Origin: Acidobacteriota bacterium
Lineage (GTDB): Bacteria > Acidobacteriota > Blastocatellia > Pyrinomonadales > Pyrinomonadaceae
Assembly: GCA_016716435.1 (NCBI GenBank)
Contig: JADJWI010000001.1
Span: forward strand, 124,001 to 188,000
Direction of reading: 5' to 3'
DNA length: 64,000 nucleotides
The notes beneath the pieces were generated by a model. The model was not told where the DNA came from, made no database searches, and worked only from the letters and a program-made list of their open reading frames with translations. Both the position numbers and the translations under genes were made by a program. Positions within the stretch are counted from its first letter, which is position 1. The number at the start of each line of letters is the position of its first letter. This document shows, piece by piece, positions 9,268 through 17,101 of the stretch.

Positions 9268-10236
9268 TTAGCCTTTCGCCTTCTTGATCTCTTCGATCAG
9301 GACGGGCACGGCCTCGAAGAGGTCGCCGACGATGCCGTAATCGGCGATGTCAAAGATCGGTGCCTCGCTGTCCTTGTTGATAGCGACGATCGTTCCGGAG
9401 TTCTTCATCCCGACGATGTGCTGAATAGCGCCCGAGATGCCGAGAGCGACGTAGAGTTTCGGCGCAACGGTCTGGCCCGAAGAACCGATCTGGCGGTCGA
9501 TGGGCAGCCACTCGCTGTCGCAGATCGGACGCGACGCTGCAAGGTCGGCACCGAGAGCATCCGCGAGCTGCTGTGCAAGTGCGAGGTTTTCTTCCGACTT
9601 GATGCCGCGTCCGACCGCGACTATTACCTCGCTCTTGGTCAGGTCAACCGACGCCTTAGCTTCCTGGAACGGCTCTTCGGCGGTCATCCGAACCTCGCCG
9701 ATATTCACGTCCATCGTTTCGACGGCTGCACTTCCCTTCGCGGCACTATCGCCGCGGTAAGCGCCCGATTGGAACGTGACGAAATACGGAGCATCGCCGC
9801 CGACGGTCAGGTCAGCATCGAGCTTTCCGAGAAAGATGCGTCGAGTCAGGACGAGCTTGCCGCCCTCGGCACGATAGCGGATGACGTCGCCGACCAATTC
9901 GCGGCCAAAGCGGGTCGCCACCTTCGGAGCAAAATCGCGCACCTGGTAGGTATGCGACATCACGATGTACTGCGGATTCGTCGCCTTGATCACCTGCTCC
10001 CAGGCGTCTGCATATGCATCGGGCGTATAGGTGCCGAGTTTGTCGCTCTTGGCAACGATCACCTTCTCGAGGTCGTAACCTGCGATCTCCTGAACGAGCG
10101 GACATTCGCCGGTGCACGGTATTACTGCGGTTGCCTTCATCCCGAGGTCTTCTCCGATGGCCTGTGCCGCCGCGATCGCCTCAAGCGAGGTTTTGTTCAA
10201 TACGCAATTTTTGTGTTCGATGAATACGAGGATCAT
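9268..10236 (-). CDS. etfA: Electron transfer flavoprotein, alpha subunit
   Basis: 322 residues. The C-terminal FAD-binding half shows the family signature: VGRGIKSEENL, SRPICDSEWLP, QIGSSGQTVAPKLYVALGIS, GAIQHIVGMKNS and NKDSEAPIFDIADYG. With EtfB it forms a cytoplasmic FAD/AMP heterodimer that takes electrons from acyl-CoA dehydrogenases and hands them to ETF:quinone oxidoreductase. Its ATG overlaps the etfB stop by four bases (10233-10236), so the two are translationally coupled. No acyl-CoA dehydrogenase or ETF-QO gene is in the window. Confidence 0.95.
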   Translation of the reverse strand: MILVFIEHKNCVLNKTSLEAIAAAQAIGEDLGMKATAVIPCTGECPLVQEIAGYDLEKVIVAKSDKLGTYTPDAYADAWEQVIKATNPQYIVMSHTYQVRDFAPKVATRFGRELVGDVIRYRAEGGKLVLTRRIFLGKLDADLTVGGDAPYFVTFQSGAYRGDSAAKGSAAVETMDVNIGEVRMTAEEPFQEAKASVDLTKSEVIVAVGRGIKSEENLALAQQLADALGADLAASRPICDSEWLPIDRQIGSSGQTVAPKLYVALGISGAIQHIVGMKNSGTIVAINKDSEAPIFDIADYGIVGDLFEAVPVLIEEIKKAKG

Positions 10237-11009
10237 ATTGCCCGCACCTCCGTTTTGAGTTTCTCGACCAGCTCGACCGCACCGGCCTTGGCATCGCCAT
10301 TGCCGAGCATCTGGGTCTGTTTGGTCTTGAGCGGCATGTAAACTTTCGAGATAGACTGCCCTGCAGCGAATGCCTCAATCGCGGCTGTGACCTCGCGGAT
10401 CTCCTTCTTCTTCGCCGCCATGATGCCCTTCAGCGAGGCGTAGCGGATCTGCGAGATGCCGGATTGAATGGTGAAGAGTGCAGGGAGTTTATAGCTGAAC
10501 CATTGGTACCAGCCACTCTCAAGCTCGCGCTTGATGCGGAGGCTCTCGCCGAGGCTTTCGCGGTCGACCTCGATGACGATGGTGCCGTGCGGTATGCCGA
10601 GCAGCTCGGCGAGCACCACGCCCGTTTGGCCATAGCTCGCGTCGTCAGATTGCAGCCCGGCGAAAACGAGTTCGGCATTTTCTTCGCGGATCGCATCGGC
10701 GATGGCCTTCGCGATCTGGTAAGGCGAAAGCTTGTTGGCGTCGTCGGCGACCACGTGGATCGCACGATCGGCACCGCGAGCGAGGGCATCTTTGATAACC
10801 GATTTCGCCGATTGCGGCCCGAGCGTGCAGACGATCACTTCGCCCTCACCCTTGGCTTCCTTGAGCCGAAGAGCCTCTTCGAGGGCGTAGCCGTCCGATT
10901 CGTTCGTCTGCATCGCGACGTCCGTCTCGTTGATCCATTTTTCGTCAGGTCCGATGCGAAGGACGGCGTCCTTATTCGCAACCTGTTTCATTAAAACTAT
11001 GATCTTCAT
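10233..11009 (-). CDS. etfB: Electron transfer flavoprotein, beta subunit
   Basis: 258 residues, the usual length, with the typical start MKIIVLMKQV and the AMP-binding/recognition region (about 120-200, AELVFAGLQSDDASYGQTGV, LAELLGIPHGT). It is first in the etfBA pair. Just upstream lies a FadR-type palindrome (11028-11049), and a -10-like GATAAT (minus strand, 11018-11023) sits only nine bases from the ATG; no Shine-Dalgarno is visible, so a leaderless or near-leaderless message is possible. Confidence 0.95.
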   Translation of the reverse strand: MKIIVLMKQVANKDAVLRIGPDEKWINETDVAMQTNESDGYALEEALRLKEAKGEGEVIVCTLGPQSAKSVIKDALARGADRAIHVVADDANKLSPYQIAKAIADAIREENAELVFAGLQSDDASYGQTGVVLAELLGIPHGTIVIEVDRESLGESLRIKRELESGWYQWFSYKLPALFTIQSGISQIRYASLKGIMAAKKKEIREVTAAIEAFAAGQSISKVYMPLKTKQTQMLGNGDAKAGAVELVEKLKTEVRAI

Positions 11010-11017
11010 ACTATTAA

Positions 11018-11049
11018 ATTATCACACACTGAATGAATACTCATTCAGT
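11018..11049 (-). promoter_or_regulatory. FadR-type operator overlapping the etfBA promoter
   Basis: A perfect 9-bp inverted repeat with a 4-base centre spans 11028-11049; its core TGAATGAATACTCATTCA (11030-11047) matches the consensus of the Bacillus TetR-family regulator FadR (TGAATGAMTANTCATTCA), which in Bacillus controls fatty-acid degradation genes including etfB-etfA. On the minus strand an extended -10 (TG-T-GATAAT, box 11018-11023) follows directly, so a bound repressor would cover the -35 region. The match to consensus and the target gene are seen; the regulator itself is not in the window. Confidence 0.7.
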
Positions 11050-11055
11050 AACAGC

Positions 11056-11235
11056 CTACTTATCCGAAAGCTTCTTGATTATCGACTTAGCAAGGTTCTC
11101 GTTGATTTCCGAGTGTCTCGGAACAGGTTGGGATTGCTTCGTTTCAGTGTTGGTGTACCAGTCATGCTTCCCGCCATGCCGGGTCAACACGCATCCCATT
11201 TGTTCAAGCCTTCTGATCAGATCTCGGCGTTTCAC
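11056..11235 (-). CDS. hicA: HicA-family mRNA interferase toxin
   Basis: A 59-residue protein starting at GTG (11233-11235), whose first base is the last base of the hicB TAG stop. The sequence runs MKRRDLIRRLEQMGCVLTRH, then GGKHDWYTN with the conserved glycine pair and catalytic histidine (His24) of the double-stranded-RNA-binding-like HicA fold, then PVPRHSEIN and a basic C-terminus (SIIKKLSDK). HicA cleaves mRNA when its antitoxin is degraded. Gene order is antitoxin first, then toxin. The one-base overlap argues for coupled translation. It is easy to miss because of its GTG start and small size. Confidence 0.85.
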   Translation of the reverse strand: MKRRDLIRRLEQMGCVLTRHGGKHDWYTNTETKQSQPVPRHSEINENLAKSIIKKLSDK

Positions 11236-11426
11236 TATGCGATGACAAGTTCCTCAACACGTCTGACGAACGGCACCTCACCCGACTCTAGATCTTTGAG
11301 GAGATCTGCCAAATTTTCAACAAGTTCTTCCTTGGAGGTGCCCTGTGTTTCGTAATCCGGAAACGAGTTCAAATGTCCGACGAAGAACTCGCCATCTTGC
11401 CAATATGTAAATTCAAGAGTCCTCAT
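11235..11426 (-). CDS. hicB: HicB-family antitoxin (short form)
   Basis: 63 residues, beginning MRTLEFTYWQDGEFFVGHL, with the partial RNase-H-like fold of HicB antitoxins (F-x-G-x2-x-x-PDYETQG, then KEELVENLADLLKDL). It neutralises HicA. It ends without the C-terminal HTH or RHH DNA-binding domain found in longer HicB proteins, so autoregulation is doubtful. The ATG at 11424-11426 lies five bases after the fabF stop and uses a CGGAG inside the end of fabF, so fabF, hicB and hicA are probably cotranscribed. Confidence 0.8.
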   Translation of the reverse strand: MRTLEFTYWQDGEFFVGHLNSFPDYETQGTSKEELVENLADLLKDLESGEVPFVRRVEELVIA

Positions 11427-11431
11427 TGTCG

Positions 11432-12676
11432 TTACTCCGAATAACGTTTGAATATCAAACACGCGTTGGTTCCGCCAAAGCCGAAGCTGTTCGAGAGTGC
11501 GTATTCAACCTGAGTTTCGCGAGCTTCATTTGGAATATAGTCGAGGTCGCATTCCGGATCCGGGAACTCGTAATTGATCGTCGGCGGCAGTTTCCCTTCC
11601 TTGATCGCGAGCACCGAGAAAACGGCCTCGATACCGCCGGCGGCCCCAAGGGCATGCCCGGTCATCGATTTGGTCGAACTGACCGCTAGCCCATTCTTGG
11701 CATGCTCGCCAAATACCTTCTTGATCGCCAGCGACTCAAATTTATCGTTGTAGGGCGTCGAAGTTCCGTGGGCATTTACGTAGCCGATCTGTTCGGGCGA
11801 GATGCCCGCGTCCTTGATCGCTTTCTCCATCACGCGGATCGCCCCAGATCCGGTTTCGTCCGGCATCGTAACGTGGAACGCATCGCCGCTCATTCCGTAG
11901 CCGACTATCTCGGCCAGGATGTTTGCCCCGCGGGCCTTTGCGAACTCGAGCTCTTCGAGGATCATGATGCCAGAACCTTCGCCGATGACGAATCCATCGC
12001 GTTCGGCATCAAACGGGCGAGATGCCCGCTTCGGATCATCGTTTCTGGTCGATAGCGCCCGCATGGAGGCAAAGCCGGCGACCGACATCGGAGTGATCGC
12101 ACTTTCCGCTCCGCCACAGATCATTGCATCCGCATCTCCGCGTTCGATGATCCTAAAGCTGTCGCCGATCGCATGGGCGCCGGCGGAACATGCAGTTGCG
12201 GTCGCCGAATTCGGCCCTTTCGCCCCGTGCCGAATAGATACATTTCCGGCTGCAAGATTGACGATCGCCGAAACGATAAAGAAAGGCGAAACGCGGTCCG
12301 GACCCGAGTTGAGCAGCTTTTCGTGCTCGCGCTCGATCGCCCAGAAATCACCGATGCCCGAGCTGATATAGGTACCGACCATGTCAGCGTTCGACTCGTC
12401 GATGACCAACCCGCTGTGCTTCATCGCCTCATCTGAGGCGGCAAGGGCGAAATGCGTAAAGGCTCCCATCCGGCGGGCTTCCTTCTTATCGAGAAAGCTG
12501 AGCGGATCGAAACCCTTCACCTCGCAGGCAAACTTGACCGAGAACTTCTCGGTGTCGAAACGCTTGATATCGTCGGCGCCGTTGACGCCGCTCATCAAGC
12601 CGTTCCAGGTGGTTGGAACGTCGTTACCGATCGGCGTAACGAGACCAACTCCGGTTACTACAACTCGACGTTTCAT
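11432..12676 (-). CDS. fabF: Beta-ketoacyl-ACP synthase II
   Basis: 414 residues, normal for FabF. The thiolase-fold catalytic triad is visible: Cys in TATACSAGAHAIG, His in NAHGTSTPYND and His in STKSMTGHALGAAGG. It condenses malonyl-ACP with acyl-ACP in chain elongation. It lies 187 bases downstream of acpP with a terminator hairpin in between, and directly upstream of hicBA. Confidence 0.95.
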   Translation of the reverse strand: MKRRVVVTGVGLVTPIGNDVPTTWNGLMSGVNGADDIKRFDTEKFSVKFACEVKGFDPLSFLDKKEARRMGAFTHFALAASDEAMKHSGLVIDESNADMVGTYISSGIGDFWAIEREHEKLLNSGPDRVSPFFIVSAIVNLAAGNVSIRHGAKGPNSATATACSAGAHAIGDSFRIIERGDADAMICGGAESAITPMSVAGFASMRALSTRNDDPKRASRPFDAERDGFVIGEGSGIMILEELEFAKARGANILAEIVGYGMSGDAFHVTMPDETGSGAIRVMEKAIKDAGISPEQIGYVNAHGTSTPYNDKFESLAIKKVFGEHAKNGLAVSSTKSMTGHALGAAGGIEAVFSVLAIKEGKLPPTINYEFPDPECDLDYIPNEARETQVEYALSNSFGFGGTNACLIFKRYSE

Positions 12677-12808
12677 ATTTTTCAGTGGTCAGGGGTCAGT
12701 GGCCGGCCGTCAGGCCTGAATGCCCACGCATTTACCGAATCCATTGACCAAAGTGCCGGCCTCTAAACTTTTCCAAGGCGCGGCCTCGCCACGAAATATG
12801 GCTCAAAC

Positions 12809-12854
12809 AAAAAAAGCGTCGGCGGCCGGAACGAACTGAAAACCGGCCACCGAC
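12809..12854 (-). terminator. Intrinsic terminator/attenuator between acpP and fabF
   Basis: On the minus strand GTCGGTGGCCGG (12854-12843) pairs with CCGGCCGCCGAC (12829-12818) with one mismatch, followed by GC and a run of seven T (12815-12809). It would let acpP be made in excess over fabF, with readthrough supplying fabF. Confidence 0.65.
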
Positions 12855-12863
12855 AACTGAGAA

Positions 12864-13100
12864 CTATCCCTTGTGCTGCTCGACGTAAGCGTAAGCATCC
12901 CGGACGCTCTGGATCTTTTCAGCATCTTCGTCAGGGATCTCGATGTCAAACTCTTCTTCGAACCGCATCACTAGCTCGACCAGGTCGAGCGAGTCCGCGC
13001 CGAGGTCTTCGATGAAGCGGGCATTCTCCGTAACTTCGGCTTCATCTACACCCAATTCATCAACGATGATCTGTTTGATCTTATCCTGAACTTCTGACAT
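12864..13100 (-). CDS. acpP: Acyl carrier protein
   Basis: 78 acidic residues with the phosphopantetheine site in LGADSLDLVELVMRFEEEF (Ser in the DSLD motif). It carries growing acyl chains as thioesters between Fab enzymes. GGAGA ahead of the ATG is a strong ribosome site, in keeping with high expression. It follows fabD by 11 bases. Confidence 0.97.
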   Translation of the reverse strand: MSEVQDKIKQIIVDELGVDEAEVTENARFIEDLGADSLDLVELVMRFEEEFDIEIPDEDAEKIQSVRDAYAYVEQHKG

Positions 13101-13111
13101 ATTTTCTCCTT

Positions 13112-14044
13112 TTATAGCGATTCCTTAGTATTTCTTAAACTCTCCGAATTCTCAACGTTCAAACAGCGAACGTCGCGGTCGATCTGCCTTACCAGACCAG
13201 ATAGCACTTTGCCGGCACCGACCTCGATGACTGTTTCCACCCCATTCGATCTCAACTCGCGGACCGATTGCAGCCACTTGACCGGTGCGGAAACCTGCCG
13301 CGTCAGAGCATCGCAAACCCTCGTTTCATCCGAGTTAACTGCCGCATCGACATTATGCACTATCGGGAATCGGAATTCGGCATATTCCAGGGCCTTGAGG
13401 TCCTGTTCCAATCTTTCCTGTGCCGGCATCATCAGCGAGCAATGGAAAGGTGCGGAAACATTAAGCTTGACTGCCCTCTTTGCTCCACGTTCTTTCAGCA
13501 GTTCGCATGCTCGATCTACTGCGTCCGAATCGCCCGCGATTACTATCTGCGAGGGCGAATTGATGTTCGCCGGGCTGCAGACTTGGCCTTGGGCTGCGTC
13601 CGCACATGCAACTTCAACGGTTTCGACATCCGAGCCCAAGATAGCGGCCATCGCACCAACTCCGACCGGCACAGCTTCTTGCATATACGTCCCGCGTTTG
13701 CGAACGGTCCGCACGGCATCGGCAAAATCCAAGACGCCCGCTGCGACCAGAGCCGAATACTCTCCCAAGCTATGGCCTGCAACAAAGTCCGGTGCGTCAA
13801 AGCCCTCTGCCTCCATCGCTCGAAAGGCGGCAACCGAGGTCGTCAGGATAGCGGGCTGCGTATTCGCCGTCATCGCGAGGTCTTCTTCAGTCCCCGAAAA
13901 ACACATTTCGGAAAGCGAAAAGCCTAGAGCCTCATCGGCCTGTTCAAAGATCTCGCGGGCAGCCGCAAAATTATCGAACAGGTCCTTGCCCATTCCGATC
14001 GTTTGGCTTCCCTGCCCGGGAAATATGAACGCGACCTTCGCCAT
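13112..14044 (-). CDS. fabD: Malonyl-CoA:ACP transacylase
   Basis: 310 residues. FIFPGQGSQTIGMG at the N-terminus, the nucleophile elbow GHSLGEYSALVAAG (Ser about 92) and QISAPVKWLQ-like C-terminal region identify FabD, which loads malonate from CoA onto ACP. The start is the ATG at 14042-14044 (MAKVAFIFPGQG); the same frame stays open for 110 more codons into fabH but that extension is low-complexity antisense-like sequence and is rejected. Lies 19 bases after fabH. Confidence 0.95.
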   Translation of the reverse strand: MAKVAFIFPGQGSQTIGMGKDLFDNFAAAREIFEQADEALGFSLSEMCFSGTEEDLAMTANTQPAILTTSVAAFRAMEAEGFDAPDFVAGHSLGEYSALVAAGVLDFADAVRTVRKRGTYMQEAVPVGVGAMAAILGSDVETVEVACADAAQGQVCSPANINSPSQIVIAGDSDAVDRACELLKERGAKRAVKLNVSAPFHCSLMMPAQERLEQDLKALEYAEFRFPIVHNVDAAVNSDETRVCDALTRQVSAPVKWLQSVRELRSNGVETVIEVGAGKVLSGLVRQIDRDVRCLNVENSESLRNTKESL

Positions 14045-14063
14045 CACTTCAGAGATCAGCAAA

Positions 14064-15050
14064 CTAGAACCTAATGACCGTCGCTCCCCACGTAACGCCG
14101 CCGCCAAACGCGGTGAGCAAAACGAGATCGCCTTCCTTGATACGGCCCGATTGGATGCACTCGTCCATTGCAATAGGTATCGAAGCCGAGGAAGTATTCC
14201 CGAGTTCGGCAATATTCGAATAAACTTTTTCGTCCGGAACGCCGAGGCGAGAAGCGACAGCATCGGTGATCCGCTGGTTTGCCTGATGCGGAATGACAAT
14301 CGCGACATCGTCCACCGTGTAACCCGCCTTTGCAAGCATTTCCGCCGAGATCTCCGCCATTGACCGGACAGCAACCTTGAAAAGCTCGTTGCCCTTCATT
14401 TTAAAGAAGTGCTGGCCGTCGTCGATCGTCTGATGGGTCGTTCCCATCTTGGTTCCTCCACCCGGAGCATAAAGCTGCTCTTCATAGCGGCCGTCCGACC
14501 GGATCTTTGTAGCGAGAATTCCTTTCGGAGCTTCGACCGGCCCAACGACCGCCGCCCCGGCGCCATCGCCAAAGATCACGCATGTCCCGCGATCTGTATA
14601 GTCAACGTATTTGGTAAGGACCTCGGCACCGATCACGAGAGCATATTTTATTTGCCCCGTCCGAATCATCGATTCGACCATCGTAAGGCCGTAGATGAAA
14701 CCGGAACACGCCGCAAATATATCCATTCCCGCGGCATTCGTTGCTCCAATTTGAGCCTGGATCAATGCACCGGTCGAGGGCATTATTTGGTCCGGCGTGG
14801 TCGTTGCGCAGACAATAATGTCGATGTCCGTCGGTTCGAGTCCGGCGCGCTCCAAAGCCTGCTTCGCCGCCGCTGTGCCAAACATCGAAGTATATTCGTT
14901 CTCTTTGGCCTTATGGCGCTGCTTGATGCCGGTTCGGCTGGTGATCCATTCATCGGAGGTTTCAACGATCTTTTCCAGATCGGCGTTCGTTAAAACACCT
15001 TCCGGATAAGCGTGACCCATCCCGAGAATGCCCGCGTTGATTTCAGACAT
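14064..15050 (-). CDS. fabH: Beta-ketoacyl-ACP synthase III
   Basis: 328 residues. It condenses acetyl-CoA (or a branched starter) with malonyl-ACP to begin fatty-acid synthesis. Catalytic Cys in IFAACSGFIYGL, His in IPHQANQRI and Asn in YSNIAELGNTSSASIP are all present. The ATG at 15048-15050 (MSEINAGILGMG) is preferred over a TTG two codons upstream. The usual upstream neighbour plsX is missing here: rpmF is directly followed by fabH. Confidence 0.95.
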   Translation of the reverse strand: MSEINAGILGMGHAYPEGVLTNADLEKIVETSDEWITSRTGIKQRHKAKENEYTSMFGTAAAKQALERAGLEPTDIDIIVCATTTPDQIMPSTGALIQAQIGATNAAGMDIFAACSGFIYGLTMVESMIRTGQIKYALVIGAEVLTKYVDYTDRGTCVIFGDGAGAAVVGPVEAPKGILATKIRSDGRYEEQLYAPGGGTKMGTTHQTIDDGQHFFKMKGNELFKVAVRSMAEISAEMLAKAGYTVDDVAIVIPHQANQRITDAVASRLGVPDEKVYSNIAELGNTSSASIPIAMDECIQSGRIKEGDLVLLTAFGGGVTWGATVIRF

Positions 15051-15090
15051 TGGCAAGAATTAGAACGTAAAATTCAGGAAACTTCAAAGG

Positions 15091-15276
15091 CTATTCGGAG
15101 TCTTTGACATCGATGATCTGACGCCCCTTGTACATTCCCGTCGCCGGGTCAATGCGATGCGGCATACGGGCCTCGCCGGTTTCCTTATCGGTCTGAAACT
15201 GCGGGGTCACAATGGCATCGTGAGCTCGGCGCTGACGTGTACGTGATTTTGAATGTCGTCGTTTTGGATTAGGCAT
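15091..15276 (-). CDS. rpmF: 50S ribosomal protein L32
   Basis: 61 residues starting MPNPKRRHSKSRTRQRRAHD, the highly conserved L32 N-terminus. The C-terminal half (PHRIDPATGMYKGRQIIDVK) lacks the four-cysteine zinc ribbon of C+ L32 forms, so this is a zinc-free type. Position between yceD and the fab genes is the classical arrangement linking ribosome and lipid synthesis. Confidence 0.95.
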   Translation of the reverse strand: MPNPKRRHSKSRTRQRRAHDAIVTPQFQTDKETGEARMPHRIDPATGMYKGRQIIDVKDSE

Positions 15277-15306
15277 AACTTCCTCAATAAGTAACTTGTC
15301 TCAATC

Positions 15307-15837
15307 TTAATCTTTAAGCTTCTTCAGTGCTTCCCATCTGGGGTCGATCGCATCGTCCGTGCAGCCGCAGTCCCCGTTATTGAGATTCGCACCGCACTTA
15401 CTGCAAAGCCCATGGCAATCCGGACTGCAAATTTCCCTTTCAGGCTCCGCAAGATAGATCTGCTCTCTTACAATTTCAACCAACTCGATCGGCCCTTCCG
15501 GCACGACGTCGGCGTCCAATTCATCGAGCCCAACTTCCGACTCTGCTCTCGATACAAAGTGCTCAGCGTCAATAAAATCCGACCGAAACTTGACGGAAAT
15601 CTCCCGTTCGAAGGGCTCAAGACATCGGGCACATGGCCCATTGGCCTTGCCGGCAATAGTTCCTTCGATCCGAATGCCGCGGCCAAACTTGACCGCCGTA
15701 CCTTCGAACGCAAGACCGAGAAACTCGAGCCCCGAGTCTTCGTCAAGCCCTAACGCTTCGGCAGAGATCTCCTCTCGAATATTAAGCGGCACAGGCCCAA
15801 GCATCGACTCTTCGATCTGCATCAAATCAAAGAGCAC
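15307..15837 (-). CDS. yceD: YceD/DUF177 family protein
   Basis: 176 residues, GTG start (MLFDLMQIEES, matching the usual start of DUF177 proteins). Conserved C-x2-C in GPCARCLEPFERE (about 92-95) plus a C-terminal cluster CSPDCHGLCSKCGANLN...CGC that looks like a metal-binding knuckle. The family is needed for normal 23S rRNA accumulation in E. coli and in plastids and is nearly always next to rpmF, as here. First gene after the consensus promoter. Confidence 0.85.
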   Translation of the reverse strand: MLFDLMQIEESMLGPVPLNIREEISAEALGLDEDSGLEFLGLAFEGTAVKFGRGIRIEGTIAGKANGPCARCLEPFEREISVKFRSDFIDAEHFVSRAESEVGLDELDADVVPEGPIELVEIVREQIYLAEPEREICSPDCHGLCSKCGANLNNGDCGCTDDAIDPRWEALKKLKD

Positions 15838-15882
15838 CCTATAGAATGACTCAAAATAAGCACCCCGAGGGACAAACCCTTA

Positions 15883-15910
15883 ATTATAGCGGGACGTGCA
15901 ACAGTGTCAA
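15883..15910 (-). promoter_or_regulatory. Consensus sigma-70 promoter for yceD-rpmF-fab operon
   Basis: On the minus strand TTGACA (15910-15905) and TATAAT (15888-15883) are both perfect hexamers with a 16-base spacer. The start site would fall near 15876, giving a leader of about 40 nt before the yceD GTG. It lies just beyond the pyrD stop. Confidence 0.85.
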
Positions 15911-15925
15911 ACGAACTTCGTCCCA

Positions 15926-16984
15926 TTAAGCATCCCTGCCGACCGCATCGGAAAGGTTCTGAATCCCTTGCTCTCCCAGTATCCGGGCGAGCCCGAGCAA
16001 AACACCTGATGCAAAAGACGGCCCGCCATAGACAAACCCTGTGTACGCCTGCAGCAATGACGCCCCGGCGGCGACCTTTGCAAACGCATCCTCTGCCGAG
16101 AATATCCCGCCAACGCCAATGATCGGGATCGCACCGTCAGAAAAGCGATAGATCTTTTTTATCACTTCGTTCGACCTTTGAAGCAATGGCCGGCCGCTCA
16201 AGCCGCCTGCTCCGATGGCGGAAACATTCTTAGACTGAAGCCCGTCGCGAGAAATGGTCGTATTTGTGGCGATGATGCCGGCGATCCCACGCTCACGGCA
16301 CACCGTGACGGCGTCTTCGATCTCGCCATCAGAAAGATCGGGTGCCAGCTTGACCAAAAGCGGCTTTGCCCCGATTTCCGAGTTTCGCTTTTGCAACGCC
16401 GCGAGCAATTCGTCGAGGCTTTCACTCTTCTGCAGTTCGCGAAGGTTTGGTGTATTCGGTGAGGAGATATTGACCGCAACAAAATCGGCCAGCGGCTGAA
16501 GCAGTTCGAATGCGGCGATGTAATTCTCGACCGCTTCCTCGTTTGGAACATCTTTATTTTTTCCTATATTAATGCCGATGACGCATTTGTGCTCGGCCTT
16601 CTGCAGCCGTTTTGCGACAGCTTCGGCCCCGTCGTTATTGAAACCGAGCCGATTTATCAGCGCTCCGTCCTCCGGAAGCCGAAAGATCCGAGGTTTTGGG
16701 TTTCCGGGTTGCGGCTTGTAAGTTATGGTGCCAACTTCGACAAAACCAAAGCCTAGACTGGCAAGGTGTTGGATCACGAGCCCATTTTTATCGAATCCCG
16801 CCGCAATTCCGAGCGGATTCGGGAAATCGAGGCCAAATTCAAAAGTCCGCAGCAACGGCAATTCGATGGTGCCCGGCCCATCGGCCAAGCCAATCTTTAG
16901 CACCCACATACCGAGGTCGTGTGCCGTTTCGGCCGGTAGCCGAAAAAGCATCGGCCGGATCAATTTGTTGAAAACGCCGCTCAT
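15926..16984 (-). CDS. pyrD: Dihydroorotate dehydrogenase (quinone), class 2
   Basis: 352 residues. Oxidises dihydroorotate to orotate at the membrane, passing electrons to quinone. Class 2 marks are the N-terminal amphipathic helix region (FNKLIRPMLFRLPAETAHDLG), NPLGIAAGFDKNG, the FMN region NISSPNTPNLRELQ with the class 2 catalytic serine context, and IGVGGIFSAEDAF near the end. It diverges from pyrR, so the pyrimidine genes share one intergenic control region (16985-17101). Confidence 0.95.
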   Translation of the reverse strand: MSGVFNKLIRPMLFRLPAETAHDLGMWVLKIGLADGPGTIELPLLRTFEFGLDFPNPLGIAAGFDKNGLVIQHLASLGFGFVEVGTITYKPQPGNPKPRIFRLPEDGALINRLGFNNDGAEAVAKRLQKAEHKCVIGINIGKNKDVPNEEAVENYIAAFELLQPLADFVAVNISSPNTPNLRELQKSESLDELLAALQKRNSEIGAKPLLVKLAPDLSDGEIEDAVTVCRERGIAGIIATNTTISRDGLQSKNVSAIGAGGLSGRPLLQRSNEVIKKIYRFSDGAIPIIGVGGIFSAEDAFAKVAAGASLLQAYTGFVYGGPSFASGVLLGLARILGEQGIQNLSDAVGRDA

Positions 16985-17063
16985 TTCTTAACGCCCATAT
17001 TATCCGAGCGGCAATAATTGATAAACCGCGGCCCCGCAGATAATTAGCGAGGCGGGCTGTCAA

Positions 17064-17092
17064 TTGAACTTTGCCCGACGCTCTGATAGCAT
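17064..17092 (+). promoter_or_regulatory. Promoter of the pyrR operon, possibly leaderless
   Basis: TTGAAC (17064-17069) and TAGCAT (17087-17092) with a 17-base spacer. Transcription would start near 17099, two to four bases before the pyrR ATG, and no Shine-Dalgarno is visible, so pyrR may be translated from a leaderless message. No PyrR-type antiterminator can fit upstream of the gene. Confidence 0.5.
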
Positions 17093-17101
17093 TTGCTACG
17101 A

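Noticed and set aside
14045..14374. 110-codon N-terminal extension of fabD
   Set aside because: It overlaps fabH in antisense-like low-complexity frame; the family start is the ATG at 14042-14044.
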